Program-made: the position numbers and the translations under genes
Notes under the pieces: model-generated
The model's database searches: none
What the model was told of the DNA's origin: nothing
What the model saw: only the letters and a program-made list of their open reading frames with translations
Part shown: in pieces, positions 10,800-23,675 of the stretch
Layout: the number at the start of each line of letters is the position of its first letter
Numbering within the stretch: position 1 is the first letter of the stretch
Source: Anaspis maculata
Lineage: Eukaryota; Arthropoda; Insecta; Coleoptera; Scraptiidae
Length of the DNA stretch: 64,000 nucleotides
Direction: 5' to 3'
NCBI GenBank assembly: GCA_949128115.1
Contig: OX421962.1
Coordinates: 64,583,787-64,647,786 of the forward strand

Positions 10800-11985
10800 T
10801 AGTGTGGTCCAAAAAAAACTGTTTTTCTATTTTTGATCGGGCCACCCTCTACTTTTGTTACACATATCCATAGTGATTTCCTCGTGAAATTTCAATTCTC
10901 TACCATGGCAGAAAGGGGGTGCTCATCAACCCTCTAATTTTGAAAATTCTAGATTTATTCGTAAAAGTCTGTGGCATCCAGACTTACTAAAAACACGAAG
11001 GAATATGTCAGTAATAATGTATTTAGCACAATTTGAGAATTATATAAACGAAAAATCACATTAGAGTGGAATATTGATCGTTGAACTAATTGTGACACCT
11101 ACCAAAAAAACGGAAATGTTTCGCGGTATGACTTGTTGATGTTGAAGCTAGATGTCACAAAGTAAGGCCCAGTGTTTCCATCTCTGGTTAACTTCAACCA
11201 AAAGGTCAATGTCATAATTGTCATATCAACATTGCTGGAGCATTGGTATCTTTGGCAATTAACCTCAAGTTGACCTCTGGATAGAGTTATCCTGGGACGG
11301 AAATACTGAGTCTAAAAATAATTTTGCAATCCTAAGGACTGCGGAAACCTAAAGATATTTCACCTTTGGAAGAACATTAAACATGTTACTGATTTTGAAT
11401 ATCAGTGTTTACTTCCTAAGTCATTTCTTCTAGATATGGATCAACATCCATGATCACCTCCAAGGCAAAGACTGAGTTAGGTATAAATTCACGGGTGGGA
11501 AAGGATACTGGCTAAAAGAGGTGTCCAATTGTTCGAGAAATACAACTAACTACTGACCAATGACAAGAATGAAAAGATGGTTTTGTTGCATATGGTAGAC
11601 CAATTGGAAAATGGTGCCTATTTGGACGACCAAAAATTTTTGATCAACGTAGTAACTACTACTTTAGTAACAACTAAAGTAAAATCATACCATGTTAGTT
11701 GAACATTACAATTCCGCTTCATTTGATTTTTCTTTTACATAATTCTCCACTTAGGTACACCAAACGAACAATAATTCATATATTACTTCGTATTTTGTTG
11801 AATCTGGATGCTACAAACTCCTACGGATAAATCTGGGATATTCAAATTTTGAGGGTTGATGAGCACCCCCTTCCTGCCATGGTAGAGAATTGAAATTTCA
11901 CCAGGAAATCACTATGGATATGTGTAACAAAAATGGAGGGTGGCCCCATCAAAAATTGGAAATAAATTTTTTTTGGACCACACTA
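10800..11985. mobile_element. hAT-like non-autonomous element, 1186 bp, about 180-bp terminal inverted repeats
   Basis: Flanked by a perfect 8-bp duplication ATGGGTAG (10792-10799 and 11986-11993). The termini are inverted: TAGTGTGGTCCAAAAAAAA on the left and TTTTTTTTGGACCACACTA on the right. The inverted match continues for about 180 bp (TCTACCATGGCAGAAAGGGG against CCCCTTCCTGCCATGGTAGA). No transposase frame is found inside. The middle (about 11168-11320) holds GGCCCAGTGTTTCC and an inverted GGAAATACTGAGTC, resembling the small foldback at 34532-34640, so a second insertion may be nested there. Confidence 0.88.
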
Positions 11986-11993
11986 ATGGGTAG

Positions 11994-12544
11994 GTACAAG
12001 TATATTTGATTCTTCAATAGTGAATGGCTTCATGGTGTCGAGTTCGACATCCATACAGTTTTTTCAACAATTCTGTCAGGCAGTGGATGCTGGTATATTC
12101 TTGATGGAAGACACTTGTTCCTGTCTGTGTCCTCTACCAAATTGGTCTAGCTCCATTATACAGATCAGCAGTTTGAGCTCTCCCAGACACTTTGAGCTGA
12201 GCCACAGGTAACACAAATTCACAGTAGTTGTTGTCTCAGTATGATAATGTGATATCACTTCACTGTTGTATATTCCTTCAATGATTATTGTTTTGCTCGA
12301 ACTCATACGCTGCAAGTCAGGAAAGGTGACTCGGGGTCAGTCTTGAGTCAGTTTTGAACGTGAAATCGAAAGGAATGCCTTCCTACGATTGGATTTTCTA
12401 CCGAGTTACCATGGATCGTAAACGCTGGAAAGCAACTACAGATTAGGCACCACTCCTCGAAACCCACACAAGATAGCAAATAAAAGCACTTCTCTTGAGA
12501 TACCCATTTATTGACAATTAATTCTCATTGAGTTGTCACATGTG
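11994..12544. other. Intergenic, no gene recognised
   Basis: An open frame on the minus strand (12315-12076, 79 codons) has no recognised domain. It lies on the far side of the hAT-like insertion from the gypsy relic and may be more of that relic, but I see no matching motif. Confidence 0.4.
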
Positions 12545-12716
12545 TCAGAAATCCTGCCTGAAAACATGCACGAAAAATTGCGTGAAAAATTGCGCGCAAA
12601 TTTGCATGCAAAAACCCCGCAAATTCGATTTCTATGACAACCCGCGAGCCTGAAAAATTGCACGCAAAAATGCCAAGAAAATTGCGGGCAAAAATGCCTC
12701 GTGTGCCGCGGGCATT
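12545..12716 (-). repeat. Inverted copy of the GGCATTTTTGCG motif array
   Basis: On the minus strand it reads TGCCCGCGGCACACGAGGCA, then repeated GGCATTTTTGCGTGCAATTTT-like units, and includes CGCGGGTTGTCATAGAAATCGA. The last phrase matches CGTGGGTTGTCATGGAAATCGA at about 5023-5044. It is the same repeat family as 4461-5125. Confidence 0.65.
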
Positions 12717-15700
12717 AGTGTGACTGTGGTGTGAGTACTGTAGCTTGTTGTGATGCTCTTAAAATTCAGTAATGCTACTATCATCATAATATATCTATAA
12801 TCGAGTCTGCAATAGTTACAAAGAAGAACACCTTGCAGTGTAGTATGATTTATTTTGACTTTTGGTGAGGTCATTTTGGTTACGCAGTTCAAACTCTTAA
12901 TGATATGTGACACAATATGTATGTGGCCGTGAATAGTCCTTTCAAAGTTGTTGAAACTTCTCTTGTGCGAAAAATAAAATCTAAAGTAGGTACCTATCTA
13001 CGATAACAACTTCCAAATAATAATTGAATGGAAGTACCAAAATAGTGTACTGGCATCGATTTACCATGCAGGGACCATTGAGTATTGTTTTTGAAAAAAA
13101 CTGAAGTTTAGTTAGCACTCACCGAGTCACTCACCCTGTACATAAATCAAATTTAAAAAGACATAGGTACAAAAGTTAACCAGTCCATCTCCCCACCTTG
13201 CGGTGTGTCTAATAAGAAGCCTCGCCCAAAAAAAAGAAACTGTACCTATGTGACACGTAAGAATACCTCTTATCTGCGATTTTAGGTAAAAATGGGAGAT
13301 TATTCCACTAATTTGAAAGTTTGAAAGACACGAGCAAAGCAAATGTTTGGAATAGGACTTTTTCGATGTAGAAATTAGGGGTGAATAGTTTCATATTCAT
13401 CATACCTATTTTACTTTAACACCATTGTACCGTTGAGGGCGGTCTTAGCTCAATGACTCGGCTAGCCTGAACGGGTGCCTTGTTTTTTTTTTGTAAAGAG
13501 CAAATATCTGATTATTTCTGTAAAAGCTCAGCTTTATATGCAAAATGCCCACCTTAGTAGTAATGTAGTGCATTTTCATAGTAAATATGAGTGGCATGCG
13601 CGCACCACTTCTTTACAGTTGCTGGTTGCGTCAGAAAAAATCATACCTGAAAAACTATAAGTCGTAGATCATAATTTTTTTGTTTTGAAAAATGCTATAG
13701 TACTTTGGCTCCAATTGCTTCGCTGGTTGTACATAGAAAACTGTGAAAACAAAAATTTCCCTCGCTGACTCAAAATCATGATGCATTCATAGCCGTTGAA
13801 AATGTTTATAAACCTTATAAATAAATGATGAACCATTGTTTCTCAATCGCTCTCACACTGTAACAAAGGTCTGGATATGTACTTCAATTAAAAAAATCAG
13901 GCACATAGCTTTATTTGATCAAAAGATATGATGATGTATAGTTTGGTATCTATGCGTTTTCTCTATTTTAGATGAGTTTCGCGAGTTGTGCATTCTTTAT
14001 TGTTGTTAAAGATTGTTTATATTTAACCGATCATCTTTAAACGTCGTCGGTATTAACCCGCAATAGTTGAGATTCGATTAACGAAAGAATGAACTGGGGC
14101 GCGATTCTCGAACGTGTTCGAAAAGTTTTCGTATGCGAATTCTCCTTTCCGACAGCCCAAATGCACACGAAACCAAGGAGATTCGTATACGAAAAATCAT
14201 TCGAATAACTCTAGAATCGTACCCTTGGATATGTTCAACCGTTCGGAAGATACGGAATATTCAGGTGAATTTTGTTAAGCGAGGGGTTAAAAAAAAAATA
14301 ATACGAGGAAAATAATCACGACACAAAAACGCCACAAATAGCCTCCGCCACTACGTTTGGCGAGGCTTAAAAGAAGTTCTCTTGAATCTGACTCAAACAT
14401 ATTTTGAGTTCACAAAGATATTTGAAATAACGAAGATAGATATATTTTATGTTGTCTCCGAGGTTGCATGGTAGAGCAGCTTATAGCTGAATGTCGCCTC
14501 GTAAAATAAGACAATTAAATAAATGAAAAATTAAAATAAATCAATAGAAGGGGCTTAAGCTATTTTTTTTGCAAAATTCCTCAAAGCATTTCGCTAAACT
14601 GCCCTGGATTCCATGTCCGCGAATTATGAATTAGGTACCCTGTATACAGTCATGACATGAGTAGTTCAGCGCTATTGCAGTACCTATAGTACAGCAGTAG
14701 TCAATTAGTCCCTAGGTATTTTATTGCTTCATCAATAATTATAATTATCGAACCTCGGAAAGAATTTTACTTTAGAATTCACAAGGACTAGGTTTACGTA
14801 AATATAATAGCTTCACTGCTCATATTCTGCTGTTGATTTATCTTTTTTGTAACCTACTGTACAATGTAATAATTCACTTGCACTGTCATTAGCTATTATC
14901 AAGTGTGTTATAGGTACATATGTATAAGCACTATAATATATTAATAATCCTTTATTATACATAGGTACCTCGTGAAGCATATCATCTAGCACCTCTTTCA
15001 CAATTATTTGAAATATGTAGGCGTTCCTTTATTGAACCAACAAGCAACAAACAGAAAAAAGGGTTTAATTTGTCGCACCCAGAATTTTGATTGATGAAAG
15101 TGCAGTTGTTCAACACTTGAATAAATTATGTTTTATTGTTCTTATTTTTTATTGTGAAGTCATGTCGTGTGAATTAATATTTTGCTCATGGCATTGCCAA
15201 ATGTTGGTCCTGACACATATAAAGAGCTGTAGAATACACATCAAAATTAACTTGAATTAATTTTTAAGTGCGCATTGTTTATTCCTCGCGGTTCATTTGA
15301 TAGAATTTCAAATTTAGTTCTTGATGGAGTTCCAATCAGGGTCGAAAAAATTTGGAAATTTTCCAAAAGGTTGCTATGCACCTTCTTGCTGAGCGTGATT
15401 CAAATGACCTGGGGCAAATTTTCTAGTTCAGCATTGTAGCCTTATCGTCTTCTTACCTGGTGTAAAACTGGCTTATCAAAAAAATACTTCGCCTGTCAAA
15501 CTGACATCAAAATGTTCAAATCTTGAAAAATTGACGTGGTGTGTGTGAAAATGCGACTCGAAGGCCGTAGAGACGTGTTATCGTTGTTTAGACACCAAAA
15601 TCGCACGGGTCTCCTTTGAATTCCATAGAATTCGGGACTCGTTTTGACATGATAATGTCACTGACAGCTGGAGTACTATCTATGCGAAATTTGGTCGGCT

Positions 15701-16345
15701 ACTTGATCTAAATAATTTCTTTCGACAACGACAAGTTGAAATATTGCCACATCAGATTATTTATTACTCAAGCGTAGGATTCTACTCATCGTGATAGAAC
15801 CTCAGCAGACGGTAGTCATAGGAAACAGCGGTTTAAACGACAATAAAAGACAGCTTTCAAGAGATTTGAATTGCACTTTAAAAGTGATTTGAGAAGCAAT
15901 TTGAGGCATAAAAGCCTGTGAACCAGGTCACTTTTTGGTTTGCGCCGAGGTTTTGCGCCTGGGGTTGACCGAGTGACGTCATAGGATTAAAAGATACCTA
16001 TATGTTTTTTAGAAAACCATCGGAAAGATGGACACGCTTTTTTGCTATGGAACAATTAGATCAGAAACGATAGGAAACATGATTTAAAATCAATTTATTT
16101 ATTTTACTCCAACACTCCATTATTGGATGCTTAGTTAAGACAAGCTGTGACGTGCATAAAACGTATGTCTGCGAATAGGTAAGTCAAATTATAATTTTCT
16201 GACAGCGACGTTCAACCCAATTCAGTAGTTTCTCGAAATACGTTCCTTCTGGCATAGGCTGCGTCTGCCTAAATAATTATGAACTCATTAGATCACACGA
16301 TAGCACCTAGCGATAATTAGTATTTAGTAGGTACTTACTAACATA
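12717..16345. other. Intergenic with one MITE, no gene
   Basis: Apart from the foldback at 14097-14224 I see no coding exon or RNA gene here. AT-rich with long A/T runs. Confidence 0.5.
14097..14224. repeat. Foldback MITE, 128 bp
   Basis: The left arm GGGCGCGATTCTCGAACGTG and inner TTTTCGTATGCGAAT pair with the right arm ATTCGTATACGAAAAATC ... TCTAGAATCGTACCC. Non-coding, almost fully palindromic. Target duplication not evident. Confidence 0.7.
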
Positions 16346-16849
16346 CAGGGTGTTTCACTTTTAACCGATCAAACTTTGAGATAAGATTCTCCTCGTCCGG
16401 GCGTCCTCCTGATTTAGAAAAATAAAACATACGTGCCTCTTACTCGCTTCCTGGGAAAGATACAGGGTGGCAAAGTTCTCTTTTTCGATATTTAAAAATT
16501 TCCAACTCGAGAGCCATTTAACCAAATTAGCCTAAACCTCGGCCTAAACTTTGTATAGGCTGGTTTGTCGGAATCTCGGTCGGAATCATCTACCTAAGTA
16601 CCTAATTCAATATAATACCTGCTAAATATTCTGACAGATAATTTTGACAAACCAGCCTATACTAAATTTGAGCTGATTTGGTTAAAATTTTCGCAAGTTA
16701 CAAATTTGGCAAAATAAAAAAGCTGATTTTTACACCCTGTATCTTTTTTTAAGAAGCAAGTGGGAGGCACGCATGTTTTATTTTTCTGAATCAAGAGGAT
16801 GAGGGAAAGCTTATCCCAAAGTTTGATCGGTTAAAACTGAAACACCCTT
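16346..16849. repeat. Foldback MITE, about 504 bp, CAGGGTGTTTC termini
   Basis: Left terminus CAGGGTGTTTCACTTTTAAC with CGATCAAACTTTG pairs with right terminus CAAAGTTTGATCG and GTTAAAACTGAAACACCCTT. The inverted match runs through most of each arm, down to TATAGGCTGGTTTGTC against GACAAACCAGCCTATA in the middle. TA dinucleotides flank both ends, consistent with a TA target. No coding capacity. Confidence 0.82.
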
Positions 16850-17556
16850 TATAATAAAAAAGATAACCTAATAACCATAGGCACCATAGATACCGACTCA
16901 ATTACCTACTTATCTACTGGGTATAATAGTGGCGGTATTACGTAGATATGTTAATACCTTCGCGAACATTTAAGTAGATAGACAACAATTTCGATAACAA
17001 AGCATGCTATTTCGATACTAGGAGTAAAGTATAGTTACCTACTTTCGAATTTTTGCATTCAAGTAACGCATGTCGCAACTTCTTCAACTATAAAGTAAAA
17101 ACATGAGCTTAATCCTATTGAGATTATTACGTTGAAGCTAAAGGTACCTATATTATCTTGATTGTCATGAGCATGGTCATAAAGTACACATTTGCATACA
17201 TCACACTTGCTGTCGCACGCTTCTAATCTAATGATTCATAATTATTACATAAATAAATAAATATTTGTTTATTGTCAACACCAACAGCAAAGAAACCCGT
17301 GTCTTTCCACAGTTATTCGTATCACGGAAATTACACTAGGTACCCTACACCTAATTAGTCCTGCACGCTTCCCCGTCCCCTTGAACTGTCTTTGAAAGTA
17401 ATATTATTTGCTTGAAGTTTTTTTTGTCTTAAACTTGGAAGAATTAGTTAGGTGCTAAAGCTAAATACACCGTGAAACTAAACTATGAAATAATTGACGA
17501 TGCATACTAACTATGCCTATTGCCTACATGTAATCACATATGAACACATATTTTTA

Positions 17557-17800
17557 TAAATATTCCTCCTGTACTGCTACAATCAATATTGCTCCTACAA
17601 TTTCTAATGGTTTTATGGTGCAACGTTCATTGAACATAGACCTACAATTCCACACGTGTTCAATTGGATTTATGTCCGGTGAATTAGCAGGCCATGCTGG
17701 AGTAGGTATATTGTTCCCACAAAAACCTTGTGAGTCGTTGTTTCATTTTATTCAGTGCACATTGTTGTCTTTGTAAAGCCCTGCCTGTAGCATATGACTT
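17557..17800 (-). pseudogene. Tc1/mariner transposase C-terminal relic
   Basis: On the minus strand about 17740-17557 reads NNIPTPAWPANSPDINPIEH followed by VWNCRSMFNERC. WPANSPDINPIEHVW is the signature around the third acidic catalytic residue of Tc1-like DDE transposases. Just upstream (about 17800-17745), in another frame, KDNNVH resembles the second catalytic box (QDNAxxH). Frame shifts separate the two. No inverted termini were found nearby, so this is a truncated, dead copy. Confidence 0.75.
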
Positions 17801-18506
17801 GCCATATTTTCATCTCCATCATTACCCACCTATGCTATAAACTGTTATACTCGTCGGATTCTTGAAATACTTTTCTTTGATTCTTTTTCATGGATTCATC
17901 ATTACCCATGGTAAAAAATGCAAACGTTTTCTACATCTGGCTTCAGTCAGTATAGTGGATATAATATTGCAAGACACTGGAGCAGAAGATAGACACGCGA
18001 TCGGTAAATTAATAATTATTGCAAGCATTCTTTGACGTTGAATGAATATGTATGCATACTCTGATTCAAATACAGATATGCCAAAGCTAAGTTGAAAGTA
18101 AATTGTACAATTCATATTATACAACACCCAATTATGAAGTAGGTAAGTGTAAGTATAAATTAACGGCTAGAAGAGATGGATTTCAGATGGCTCTCATTGC
18201 CGCCTCTGTCCTCTGTCAAGTTGACAACGCACATGCTTCAAAATGTCAAACAACTGCTAATTTCTCAGAAGGATTATGTTGAAGGATTGGAATTGTTTTA
18301 TCCACAAACAACAAGAATTGATACATCAACTGTCATCTACCCGGTATGTAATGATTCACTTCCCGTGCATAAAATATGCAAAGAAAATGACAATTGCGCC
18401 CAGCTTTCTTTGATTGCTGTCGTTGACACTTGGGCTTGACGCCGCTGTCAATATGAAACTAAAACGTCTGGGCTTTTGAAACTCGCCGAAAAAAAACCAG
18501 GTCTAA

Positions 18507-18643
18507 GGGCTCGATACCAAGTTGCAGGCGCAAAGTTTGGTACGGCGTAACTCACCGAATACAACGCTCTGATTGGTTGGTATCCGCCGTTGCTACGGTA
18601 ACCGCACTTACGGCGGTCTCAGCCCCAACTTGGTATTGAGCCG
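18507..18643. repeat. MITE, GGCTCGATACCAAGTT family, copy 1
   Basis: Terminal inverted repeats GGCTCGATACCAAGTTG and the complement of AACTTGGTATTGAGCC. The interior matches the reverse complement of 54371-54511, including ACTTACGGCGGTCTCAGCCCC and GATTGGTTGGTATC. Non-coding. Confidence 0.8.
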
Positions 18644-20526
18644 GAAGATCATTCCTCGGATCATTCAAGCCTCTTGGGACATCAAAGACCCATTCCACTG
18701 GCGATTTTCTTGAGATTATTTTTGTAAAATTTCAGACCGGCGCGGTGGGCGACCGGCCCAAAGTAAATACAGTTTTCAAATAGGATTGAAGTCAATATTT
18801 CAATAGGTACTATATTTTTAGTCAATAGGTACAATATTTAGTACCTATTGTTGATAAGTATTCTTTTTTATATTTATAGTGCTTTGCAGCATGGAATAAG
18901 TCGCCCAAACCGTGGAAGACTTCGTATTTTTTGTCAGTCCATCAAAATAGTATACCACCTATCACGACGTTTTCACTGATGCTGCGTCTTTGCAGCTGGC
19001 CCAATCTTTGGAAAGTCTGTAGGCACTTTCGTATTCTACCTTTTTTCTGCCGCCTCTCGTAGTTTAGTTGGTACTGTATCTATTTATTGATTGTTACGAA
19101 TTGACACAATAATGCCTAAATGTCTCGCTAAATGTCAATTTTCAAAGCTTCCTCAGGTACCCTACTCCGTAGAAAGTTTTGTTCGAAAATTATCATTTTA
19201 TTGTGCCAATTATCATTAGTTTCTTGTGTTTTGTGGGCAAAATCGTATACATACCTCCACGGTAAAAGCGTTATTCCGGCTGCGGGCATAGCTGGCGGGA
19301 CGCTTCAACCCTCTTGTATTATCGTGCAACAACAGGAGATCGCTAACCTTTGCGACAGGACCGTGTGAAGTCGAGGCCTGCGTAACCCTTTCAGGGCGAT
19401 ACACATGCAAAACAGACACGACCACATCCATTTGAATTTGTCAAAAAATGACACCACGGCGAGATGCCGATACATTTCAAACTCTGCAGCACAGGGACTT
19501 TAGCGCCGCCTAGTTGGCGAACTGCAAGTTTTGGCATGAATTTAGTTCATGAAAGTGCTATAACGGCACTACTCGGCCTCTGTGTGCAGTAGCTATACTT
19601 AATTCACCCATTGCATTACACTGTAATAGCCTAATGTATAATAATTAATGATAATTGAGCGCATCGGTCAGATGAATTAAACACAGGGGCAGATGTGAGT
19701 GAGTTGTTTGTGACAAATGCCCATAAATAAAGTATATACTTTTATAGTCCACCGACAAATTATGTAAACGAGAGGAAAAGTTGGAGTAAGTGGGTTTATT
19801 TTTCATCATTAGCAGTAACAAAGGGTGATTCATTTCATTCATTCATTCATTTATTTTGCCGATTGATTTTATTTCTATTAATTCCTGTAGTTGTTACTAG
19901 TTCGAAACTAACTTAATTCTAGCATTTACTAAGCATAGGTTAGCATCTCCAGGATAATGTCCACAACATACAAGTAAAATTTAGAACCGATATATTTCCC
20001 TCTTCGTTCTATCTCTCATCTCTCACTGGGCTCTCTGAGTAGATCCGCTCTTATTGTCCCCGAAAACGAAGCCTTCCAATGTTCTCGCCGCGATTATTCC
20101 ACTCCGGCAGATTAGTTGCGAGAGCTCTGGAGAAGTCCATCAGCTTCGTGGTAAATTCGGAAATTTTCAGACGGCTCCTCCGCCAATTATACGGGTTCGC
20201 GACTCGCCCTCAAGTTGCAGTCTCCAGGGACCTAGCAAAATTGAACAATGTATTCAGAGATTTATTCCGAAACAGCAAGTACCTATGGAAGGCTCAGAAT
20301 GATAATGTAATGGCGTTCAGCCTTATTTTGTAAGCAAATTGTTGATTGTTTACTACCAATGTGGTGGCTAATGGTCAAGTTGCCATGGCGGTAGATAATG
20401 AAAAGGCCGTTTGCCATTGCAACTTGTCATAGTTAGCAAGATTGCGATTATAGTAAAAAAAATTGAGAAAAGCTTATTCGGTGTGAAACCAGGTGACGAA
20501 GGACGAAGAAAGGGCAGTTCTCGAGG
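18644..20526. other. Intergenic, no gene recognised
   Basis: Contains a repeat at 19484-19552 (listed separately). Short open frames at 20054-20333 have no recognised domain. Confidence 0.45.
19484..19552 (+). repeat. Short dispersed repeat, partner at 37774-37843
   Basis: GGGACTTTAGCGCCGCCTAG and TTGGCGAACTGCAAGTTTTG match the reverse complement of 37774-37843. Only about 70 bp are shared. Class unknown. Confidence 0.55.
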
Positions 20527-20855
20527 CAGTGGCGTAACTGCGGCTCTGGGGCCCTGGTTTCAAGTTCTGAAAGTGCGGGCCCCCCAGAAAAAAGTTTGAA
20601 CGGAGAAAGAGCTCCTGCAGCGCCTCCGGCGGAGTTTCTCCAACAAGGGTCAACTTCGTTTTGATTTTTTCCATAATTGGAGAAAACCTAATCTTTTCCA
20701 TCACATTCACCGCTTGTAGACTTGTAAGGCCTAAGAAATAAGGACGCCAAAACAAATTTTTCTTTTAATTAAAAAAATCGAGCCTTTCACGGGACCCCTC
20801 GCGTTGCGACCCCTGGTTCCGCGGAACCCACGGAACCCCTATAGTTCTGCCACTT
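20527..20855. repeat. hAT-type MITE, 329 bp
   Basis: Termini CAGTGGCGTAACT and the complement AAGTGGCAGAACT are short inverted repeats. The flanks TCTCGAGG (20519-20526) and TCTCGGGG (20856-20863) are an 8-bp duplication with one mismatch. The interior is GC-richer than the surroundings (GGGGCCC near the left end) and contains no transposase. An 8-bp duplication and CAGTGGCG termini fit hAT MITEs. Confidence 0.72.
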
Positions 20856-22611
20856 TCTCGGGGTAGAACGATGGATAAAATAAATTATGGAGGGAATAAT
20901 ATAATCACAAGTGCTTAGATTTTCACCATAATTTTGACCAAGCGATCGCGAGTGCTGGTTGTACGATACATGCCCGACTTCATTGGAGGAGAGTATTTAT
21001 TTAGGGACAACCAGTCCGAAGGATACGCTTGGCCGTAGGTAATCATCTGGGCAATCATCAAAAATTTCAAACACGAGTGATAGTTTGCTGATTATGCAAA
21101 AAAAAGTCCGATGTGATAGCCGTCAGATTTTGTTGTATGTATCCAATTGATTCGGCAGTGTGATTTTTAGATAAGTGATTATTATCCTTATAGTTCTAAT
21201 AATCGTATTGTATCGTAATCGGGCATTGTATGTAATTATCAAAGAAAATAATATTTGGGGCAAAAATTAGGAAAAGTGTAGATGAATTTCAAAAAAGTCC
21301 CCTGGAAATGTGCAGATTGAAAGAGAAGTTCTGGTTTTTATGGATTTTATGGACATTTTGGATTAAGTGGGCGATAAAAATGTGTTAATGAAAAAATACA
21401 AAAGCACATGTCCCAGTCTTTAACGGAAAAATGGCTTGAGGTCGCAAAGGAATTTCCATGCCTCTTAATGTAATGACACAATAAAGTTGATCATAAATGC
21501 AAACCACGAAGCTGGTGCTTTAAAACTGGAGGTAGGTACAGATACCGCAAATTGTGTGCTAGACAACGTTCTAAAAATGTTGTATTGTATAGGAGGTACC
21601 TGCCTAGCTGCTTTTATTTTGTAGGAATTGTGCAAGCCTGGGTCATGTGAACAAAAAATGCGCTAAAAAGCTACCTACCTAATATTGGTTTCAATTTTTT
21701 CACCTACATACAGGAAGCACGCAATCAGACATTGCGCCTTATACCCATACTGTTAACATGTCTGCATTAAGTGGGTTCATCGTTCTTTTTATATCTTATT
21801 TAAAAATGCAAGTAAGTACTAGAGAATTATGTTATCACTTCCGCGATATTAAGGATGTTACAAGCTTGGACTACCACAACACAGGATATGTTTATCATAA
21901 ATTTTACATACTTATTCACTGTGCAGTAAAATGTTTCGCTGTCTTATCACCACCGATTTGTTTACTTCGTTGTGATCATTTCTTTTCTTCTATGAATGAA
22001 TCATTGTTGTGCGAGTTGATATGATGAGCACTGGTCATATGCAAGAAATTACCAGGAGAAAACAGAATTAGTTGTGCAATGAATGGGTGTTGTGTGCATT
22101 ATGTAGCGGTTACATTGGTGCTAACTAAAATGGTGTTGTTTCTTCACATGGAAAAAATGTAGATCCAAACTCAGCTTTCTCAGGTGCATATAATCAGGTA
22201 CCTATTAGTCTCAACTAGAGTGCTCAAAATGTTAAAAATTAATATGTCGGGGCAAAAAGTGCCACAATCGATTTTAATTTTCCCTTCGACCACCTTAGTG
22301 GGAGCGGTACGCAAAAGCATACCGCATTTTGGAGTGGAGTACCGAGATTTTGCATGGGCGTACTTTATACCGAGACAAGCGATTTGTTGACCCGCAGCAC
22401 TCGATATTTTGTCCCCTAGGGGGCCAATGGGAGTCCTCCAAATTTCCAAGATGCAAGAACTTCCACAAAACGATCATTGAGTATCGTCTTGTATGTCATA
22501 ACAGAAGCTTACGGGTCTATTGAAAATGTTTGTCTATTGAAAATGTTTTTCTATTGAAAATGTTTTCATCAATGGTCAAAAAATGCCAAATGCCATATGT
22601 TTTGTTGCGTT
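20856..22611. other. Intergenic, no gene recognised
   Basis: No support for coding exons. A threefold tandem repeat of about 18 bp (CTATTGAAAATGTTTTT) lies at 22518-22568. Confidence 0.45.
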
Positions 22612-23017
22612 CCCAACTAAACTACTGGACAACGAAATTGTCGGTATCAAAAAAATGGTCCGACTTTGGAGGTCAATATCTCTCGATTGCCGATTGCGAT
22701 TTCCATTTTGTTTGTTGCGTTAACTAATCTTTCCCTGACCCATCCTATAACAGTGAATGTTGAGAAACTTCATGTAAATTTTCTACAGGGTGATACGTAA
22801 AATGGTGCAAAATTGCAACGACTTCATCGTACCCCCATTTGTAAAAAAAAAATGTATCTCTCGATGTACCCCAATACAAAAATTATGAAGTGTGGTGTCT
22901 TATCTCGAAACGGTTTTGGAATTCCCCAGATTTGAAGTCTAACATTAAAGATATAAATTTTTATGTTGAATGTTGCAGATTTACGAAACTCAGGCATAGC
23001 ACAAGCACAAAAAGTAT
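22612..23017 (-). repeat. Dispersed repeat F1, copy 2 (inverted)
   Basis: Reverse complement of 598-1008 over almost its whole length, from CCAACTAAACTACTGGAC to GCATAGCACAAGCACAAAAAG. With copy 3 it forms an inverted pair around a 290-bp spacer (23018-23304). Confidence 0.75.
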
Positions 23018-23304
23018 AACGTCCAGGGGGGCTTTACTTCACTCGGACACATCGTTACCATGTTCAGAGACTTAAATCTGCAAATAGAACATGTTCCATA
23101 TCTAAAATTCTGATGAAATTCTGACGAAATCCAACGTACGAAAAACAGGCAGGGACAACCACTTGAAAAAGTGCCCCCTGCTTGGCCCCAAACCAAATAT
23201 TCGGGTTGTGTTGAAAGTCAAATTGTTCTAGACTGTTGTACGAACAATCTTGCTCAATGTCAACATCCATTCATCAGTAGTGACTTAATCTCGCGTGCCA
23301 ACAA

Positions 23305-23675
23305 GGCAAATCTGTAACATTTAAAATACAAATTTATATCTTCGATGTAAGACTTCCAATCCGGATAATTCCAAAACCTTTTCGAGGTAAGACATCACAG
23401 TTCATGATTTTTGTATTAGAATACATGAAATGTTTTTTTTTTCGGCATATGGGGGTACGATGAAGTTGGTACAACTTTGCAGCATTTTACGTATCACTTT
23501 GTAGAAATTTCACATAAAGTTTCTCAACAATCACTATTATAGGATGGGTTACGGAAGCATTAGGCTAATTAACACAATAAACAAAACGGAAATCGCATCC
23601 GGCAATCCGAAGTTATCGGTCTTCAAAGTCGGACCATTTTTCCGATACCGAAAACTTCGTTGTCCAGCAGTTTAA
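23305..23675 (+). repeat. Dispersed repeat F1, copy 3
   Basis: Direct copy of 598-1008, lacking the leftmost about 40 bp (the ACTTTTTGTGC end). Landmarks: TTTTCGAGGTAAGACATCAC, TATGGGGGTACGATGAAG, TCACTATTATAGGATGGG and TTCGTTGTCCAGCAGTTT. Confidence 0.75.

Noticed and set aside
13435..13490. GGCGGTCTTAGCTCAATGACTCGG looks like the start of a tRNA
   Set aside because: No anticodon arm, T arm or acceptor complement follows.
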